64,000 nt of DNA, from assembly GCA_022653075.1 (NCBI GenBank), contig JALCSB010000008.1:1-64000 (forward strand), written 5' to 3'. Positions 60,964 to 64,000 of the stretch are shown here, one piece after another. Source of the DNA: Intestinimonas sp. (lineage in GTDB: Bacteria > Bacillota > Clostridia > Oscillospirales > Oscillospiraceae). A model generated the notes under the pieces. That model was given only the letters and a program-made list of their open reading frames with translations, made no database searches and was not told the origin of the DNA. Every line of letters starts with the position of its first letter. Position 1 is the first letter of the stretch. The translations under genes and the position numbers were made by a program.

Positions 60964-62121
60964 ATGTATCTGATTAACGGCGTAGTCCATCCCATGGATG
61001 GGCCAGTTATCTCCTGCGGCTTTGTAGCGGCTGAGCATGGACGCATCACGCAGGTGGGCACGATGGCCCAGTTGCCCGCCGCGCCGGAGGGAAAATTGCT
61101 GGATGTGAAAGGCGGGCATATCCTGCCTGGTCTGATTGACGCACACTGCCATCTGGGCATGTTCGGAAACGCCCTTGGCTTTGAATCGGACGACGGCAAC
61201 GAATCTACCGACCCCTGTACCCCCAACCTGCGGGCGATTGATGCGATTAATCCCATGGACCGCTGCTTCGAGGAGGCGCGGGCGGGGGGTGTCACCACCG
61301 TGGTCACCGGCCCCGGCAGCGCAAACCCGATTGCGGGCCAGTCCGCTGCCATTAAAACCAGCGGACGCTGGGTGGACCGGATGATCCTGCTGGCGCCCTG
61401 CGCAATGAAACTGGCACTGGGTGAAAATCCCAAGTCCGTGTACAATGAGCGAAAGGAAACTCCCGTAACCCGTATGGCCACCGCCGCTCTCATTCGAGAG
61501 CAGTTCTCCAAGGCTCTGGAATATATGGACAAGCAGGATAAATCGGAGGCCGACGCGGACGCTCAGCCGCCGGATTATGACGCAAAGCTGGATGCGCTGG
61601 TTCCTGTTCTGAAGGGCGACCTGCCCGTCCATATTCATGCGCACCGGGCGGACGACATTGCAACCGCCGTTCGTATCTGTAAGGAATTCGGGCTGAAGTA
61701 CGTCATTGTTCATGGGACGGAGGGCCATCTCATCGCCGACTTACTGGCGAGGGAGGGTGCCGGCGTCATCACCGGTCCCTGTCTGACCGACCGCAGTAAA
61801 CCTGAGCTGTCCGGGCAGACGCTGGAAGGTCCCGCCCTACTCTCAAAAGCCGGGGTCAAGGTGGCCATCTGCACCGACCATCCGGAAACGCCCATTCAAT
61901 ATCTCCCTCTCTGTGCGGCTATGGCGGTGCGGGGTGGGATGTCCCGGGAGGACGCGCTGAAGGCTATCACGGTGAATGCCGCAGAGCTGGCCGGCATCGC
62001 CGGCCGGGTTGGCACCCTGACTCCGGGCAAGGACGCTGATCTTGCCGTATGGGATGGAGAACCGCTGGACTGGAGCAGCCGGGTGCACTATGTTTTTATT
62101 GACGGGACCCGGGTATTCTGA
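60964..62121 (+). CDS. Metal-dependent amidohydrolase (imidazolonepropionase-like)
   Basis: 385 aa, beta-sandwich plus TIM barrel. Metal ligands visible: HxH as His61/His63 (IDAHCHLG), HIHAHRADD, HGTEGH and Asp in CTDHPETP. The segments PGLIDAHCHLGMFGNALGFE and GTLTPGKDADLAVWDGEPLD match uncharacterised amidohydrolases of Clostridia close to imidazolonepropionase. Substrate unknown. The start is the ATG at 60964; the longer frame lacks a binding site. fumA-like gene 28 nt downstream. Confidence 0.85.
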   Translation: MYLINGVVHPMDGPVISCGFVAAEHGRITQVGTMAQLPAAPEGKLLDVKGGHILPGLIDAHCHLGMFGNALGFESDDGNESTDPCTPNLRAIDAINPMDRCFEEARAGGVTTVVTGPGSANPIAGQSAAIKTSGRWVDRMILLAPCAMKLALGENPKSVYNERKETPVTRMATAALIREQFSKALEYMDKQDKSEADADAQPPDYDAKLDALVPVLKGDLPVHIHAHRADDIATAVRICKEFGLKYVIVHGTEGHLIADLLAREGAGVITGPCLTDRSKPELSGQTLEGPALLSKAGVKVAICTDHPETPIQYLPLCAAMAVRGGMSREDALKAITVNAAELAGIAGRVGTLTPGKDADLAVWDGEPLDWSSRVHYVFIDGTRVF

Positions 62122-62149
62122 ATTTCATTAGACAAAGGAGGCCAACCTC

Positions 62150-62992
62150 ATGCGTGACATCGCTTATACGGATATCGTAAAGGCCGTTCGCGACCTGTGC
62201 ATTCAGGCCAATCATCAGCTCCCCGCCGATCTGTGCTCCGCTATCCGGAACGCGCAGAACACCGAGCGTTCGCCAGTTGGGCGGGCTATTTTGAAAGACG
62301 TAGAGGAAAACTTTACGATCGCCGCCCAGCGCAGTCTCCCCATCTGCCAGGACACCGGCATGGCCGTAGTGTTCTGTCGGCTGGGTCAGGAGGCCCATAT
62401 CGACGGTGGCCTACTCTCCGACGCGGTTAACGAGGGCGTCGCCCTGGGTTACACCGAGGGATTTCTCCGCTGTTCCGTGGTGGAGGACCCTCTGCGCCGG
62501 GTCAACACCAACAACAACGCCCCCGCCGTGCTGCATCTGGAGCTTACCGCCGGGGACGCGCTGGAAATTACCGTAGCCCCCAAGGGGTTCGGCAGCGAAA
62601 ATATGAGTTTTCTGCATATGTTTAACCCCTCCGCCACCCAGGTGGAGGTGGAGGATTTTATTGTGGGTGTGGTATCCTCCGCCGGCTCCAATCCATGTCC
62701 TCCGGTGGTCGTGGGTGTGGGGCTGGGCGGCACCTCGGAAATGGCTGCGCTGCTGGCAAAAAAGGCGTTGCTCCGGCCGGTAGGACAGGAAAACCCCGAT
62801 CCGTTTTATGCCGATATGGAGGCCGCGCTGCTTTCCCGCATCAATGACTTGGGTGTGGGACCTCAGGGGCTGGGCGGCACCACCACGGCGTTTTCAGTGT
62901 CTATTCTGACCTATCCCACTCATATCGCGGGCCTGCCTTGTGCGGTTAATCTGGGTTGCCATGTGACCCGGCATGCCTCAAAAACTCTATAA
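62150..62992 (+). CDS. Class I fumarate hydratase alpha subunit
   Basis: Fe-S hydratase half of the FumA/TtdA alpha type, 280 aa. The three likely [4Fe-4S] ligands are Cys66 (PICQDTGMAVVF), Cys183 (GSNPCPPVVVG) and Cys270 (NLGCHVTRH). GGTSEMAALLAKKALLRPVG matches the family. Two-subunit enzymes need a beta subunit, normally the next gene, but here trmB on the other strand follows. Could be fumarase or L-tartrate dehydratase type. The start follows AAGGAGG. Confidence 0.88.
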   Translation: MRDIAYTDIVKAVRDLCIQANHQLPADLCSAIRNAQNTERSPVGRAILKDVEENFTIAAQRSLPICQDTGMAVVFCRLGQEAHIDGGLLSDAVNEGVALGYTEGFLRCSVVEDPLRRVNTNNNAPAVLHLELTAGDALEITVAPKGFGSENMSFLHMFNPSATQVEVEDFIVGVVSSAGSNPCPPVVVGVGLGGTSEMAALLAKKALLRPVGQENPDPFYADMEAALLSRINDLGVGPQGLGGTTTAFSVSILTYPTHIAGLPCAVNLGCHVTRHASKTL

Positions 62993-63046
62993 CAGGCCTT
63001 ATGAAAAGGAAAGCTGGAGCGCGCGCTGCACGCTTCAGCTTTTCCT

Positions 63047-63739
63047 CTATTCGGGAGTCTTTTCTTCGCGCTCCGTATGCGCCTGCACCGGGAGCGGCGC
63101 TGTTGGAAGCTTAGTGGCCACGCAACGGTTAATAGGCGTGCCCAGGTTATAAAATTTCTCCTCATAGTCGGTCATAATTCCGCGTACTCCGTCTTCGTGG
63201 AGGTTTCGCGTCACCTCAGACAGCTTAAAGCCCGCCTTAGGAAACTGAAACAGCGACCATTCAAATAGATTGTGGTTATCCGTCTTGAAATAGATCTGCC
63301 CGCCACCCCGCAGAACATCGCGGTACAGCATCAGGAAATCGGGATGGGTGAGCCGCCGCTTGGCATGGCGCGCGGCGGGCCAGGGATCACAGAAATTGAG
63401 GTAGATCCGGTCGGCCTCACCGGGTGCAAAGTAATCCCGCAATCTGGCTACGTCGGCATCAAGAAAGCGGACGTTGGGAAGCCCCGCGGCTTTAGCCCGC
63501 TCCATGGCGATGACCATGACGTCCGGCACCCGCTCGACGGCGACCACAAGGGCCTCCGGTTCAGCCGCAGCCGTCCCGCAGGTAAAACGGCCCTTGCCGC
63601 AGCCGAACTCCAGCCAGAGCGGGCAGTCCGACGCGAACAAATCCCGCCAGTGCCCCCATTGTTCGGCCGGCTGACGGATCAAATACTCGGCACACCGCTC
63701 CATCCGCGGCACAAGATTTGGTTTTTTCCGCATGCGCAT
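63047..63739 (-). CDS. trmB: tRNA (guanine-N7-)-methyltransferase
   Basis: Methylates G46 in the variable loop of tRNA. 230 aa: Rossmann core with LEFGCGKGRFTC (SAM site), VVAVERVPDVMVIAMERAK, and the signature DRIYLNFCDPWPAARHAKRR, plus a C-terminal FKTDNHNLFEW. The start follows AGAGGAG. Stands alone, converging with the fumA-like gene. Confidence 0.96.
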   Translation of the reverse strand: MRMRKKPNLVPRMERCAEYLIRQPAEQWGHWRDLFASDCPLWLEFGCGKGRFTCGTAAAEPEALVVAVERVPDVMVIAMERAKAAGLPNVRFLDADVARLRDYFAPGEADRIYLNFCDPWPAARHAKRRLTHPDFLMLYRDVLRGGGQIYFKTDNHNLFEWSLFQFPKAGFKLSEVTRNLHEDGVRGIMTDYEEKFYNLGTPINRCVATKLPTAPLPVQAHTEREEKTPE

Positions 63740-63894
63740 GGGAAAATTCTCCTCTCACCTACTGTTTTTCAACGGGTATCCTATCACAATTTTTTAAGAA
63801 AGTCGATTCCTTTTCCTTGCGCTTTCTTTTCAAACGCAGTATGCTAATTTTAGAATCTGTTTTAACACAGAAATGCAGAAAGGCAGGTAAAAAC

Positions 63895-64000
63895 ATGCAG
63901 TATACCATTCTGGGAGAACCTATGCCTGTAGTCGAATGTCAGCTAACCAACGGCGAAACCATGGTAACCGAACGCGGCTCCATGTGCTGGATGACCCCTA
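63895..64000 (+). CDS. AIM24-family (TIGR00266) protein, N-terminal fragment
   Basis: Cut by the right edge. The first 35 residues, beginning MQYTILGEPMPVVECQLTNG and including ERGSMCWMTP, match AIM24/TIGR00266 proteins, trimeric beta-prism proteins of unknown role. The start follows AAAGGCAGG. Confidence 0.75.
   Translation, partial: MQYTILGEPMPVVECQLTNGETMVTERGSMCWMTP

Overview
The window looks like chromosome from a spore-forming, mostly GC-rich Firmicute of class Clostridia. The best guess is an Oscillospiraceae-type gut bacterium related to the Flavonifractor/Intestinimonas group; this rests on gene content and protein character, not on a database match. Supporting signs are spoIVB next to spo0A, yabP-yabQ-divIC, a polyamine operon of the carboxyspermidine type, an FMN-riboswitch rib operon with ribBA, an AmmeMemoRadiSam pair, and many AGGAGG ribosome binding sites and intrinsic terminators.

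Layout. 1-110: a consensus minus-strand promoter and the 5' part of an RNA that runs off the left edge. 297-9594: housekeeping genes (metA, thiN, a uracil permease, lysA, an OGG1-type glycosylase, an AEC carrier, a two-component system and a DUF4342 protein). 9631-13506: an AT-rich GNAT gene, then a BlaI/BlaR1-type repressor and sensor-protease pair. 13569-19153: a CNNM/CorC-type transporter behind a structured leader with a terminator, an SPFH-NfeD pair, a cell-surface protein with a dead deacetylase-like domain, and a cysteine desulfurase-like enzyme. 19224-22742 (minus): rpmG-secE-nusG-rplK-rplA behind an attenuator-like leader, then rplJ-rplL behind an L10 leader. 23112-27471: tspO and the riboflavin operon ribD-ribE-ribBA-ribH under an FMN riboswitch. 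27615-29827: the AmmeMemoRadiSam pair. 29960-37099 (minus): a polyamine operon, speA-speE-carboxynorspermidine synthase-nspC-aguA-aguB, preceded by an uncharacterised leader of about 365 nt ending in an intrinsic terminator. It encodes the full arginine > agmatine > N-carbamoylputrescine > putrescine > carboxyspermidine > spermidine route.

37308-45045 is a mixed, partly AT-rich accessory stretch: a diguanylate cyclase, a flavodoxin-like reductase with divergent HxlR regulator, small mobile-element-like proteins, an XRE regulator, a surface protein, two unknown membrane proteins, a LysR regulator and a YczE-like protein. 45470-54233 (minus) is one operon: a solute-binding lipoprotein and four further peptide/opine-type ABC genes, then an amidohydrolase-fold protein with altered metal ligands, a family III CoA-transferase and a MalY-type C-S lyase. 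It reads as import and breakdown of a substrate I cannot name. 54250-55460 holds decayed fragments (degV, DUF3846) next to tRNA-Arg(CCG), suggesting past insertion or deletion there.

55857-64000 returns to core genes: spoIVB, spo0A, birA, yabP, yabQ, divIC, an S1-domain protein, an imidazolonepropionase-like amidohydrolase, a fumarase alpha subunit with no beta partner beside it, trmB, and the start of an AIM24-family gene cut by the right edge. I saw no CRISPR array, complete insertion sequence, rRNA gene or prophage. The best candidates for undescribed biology are the polyamine-operon leader, the transporter/CoA-transferase/lyase operon, and the leaders upstream of rpmG and the CNNM gene.
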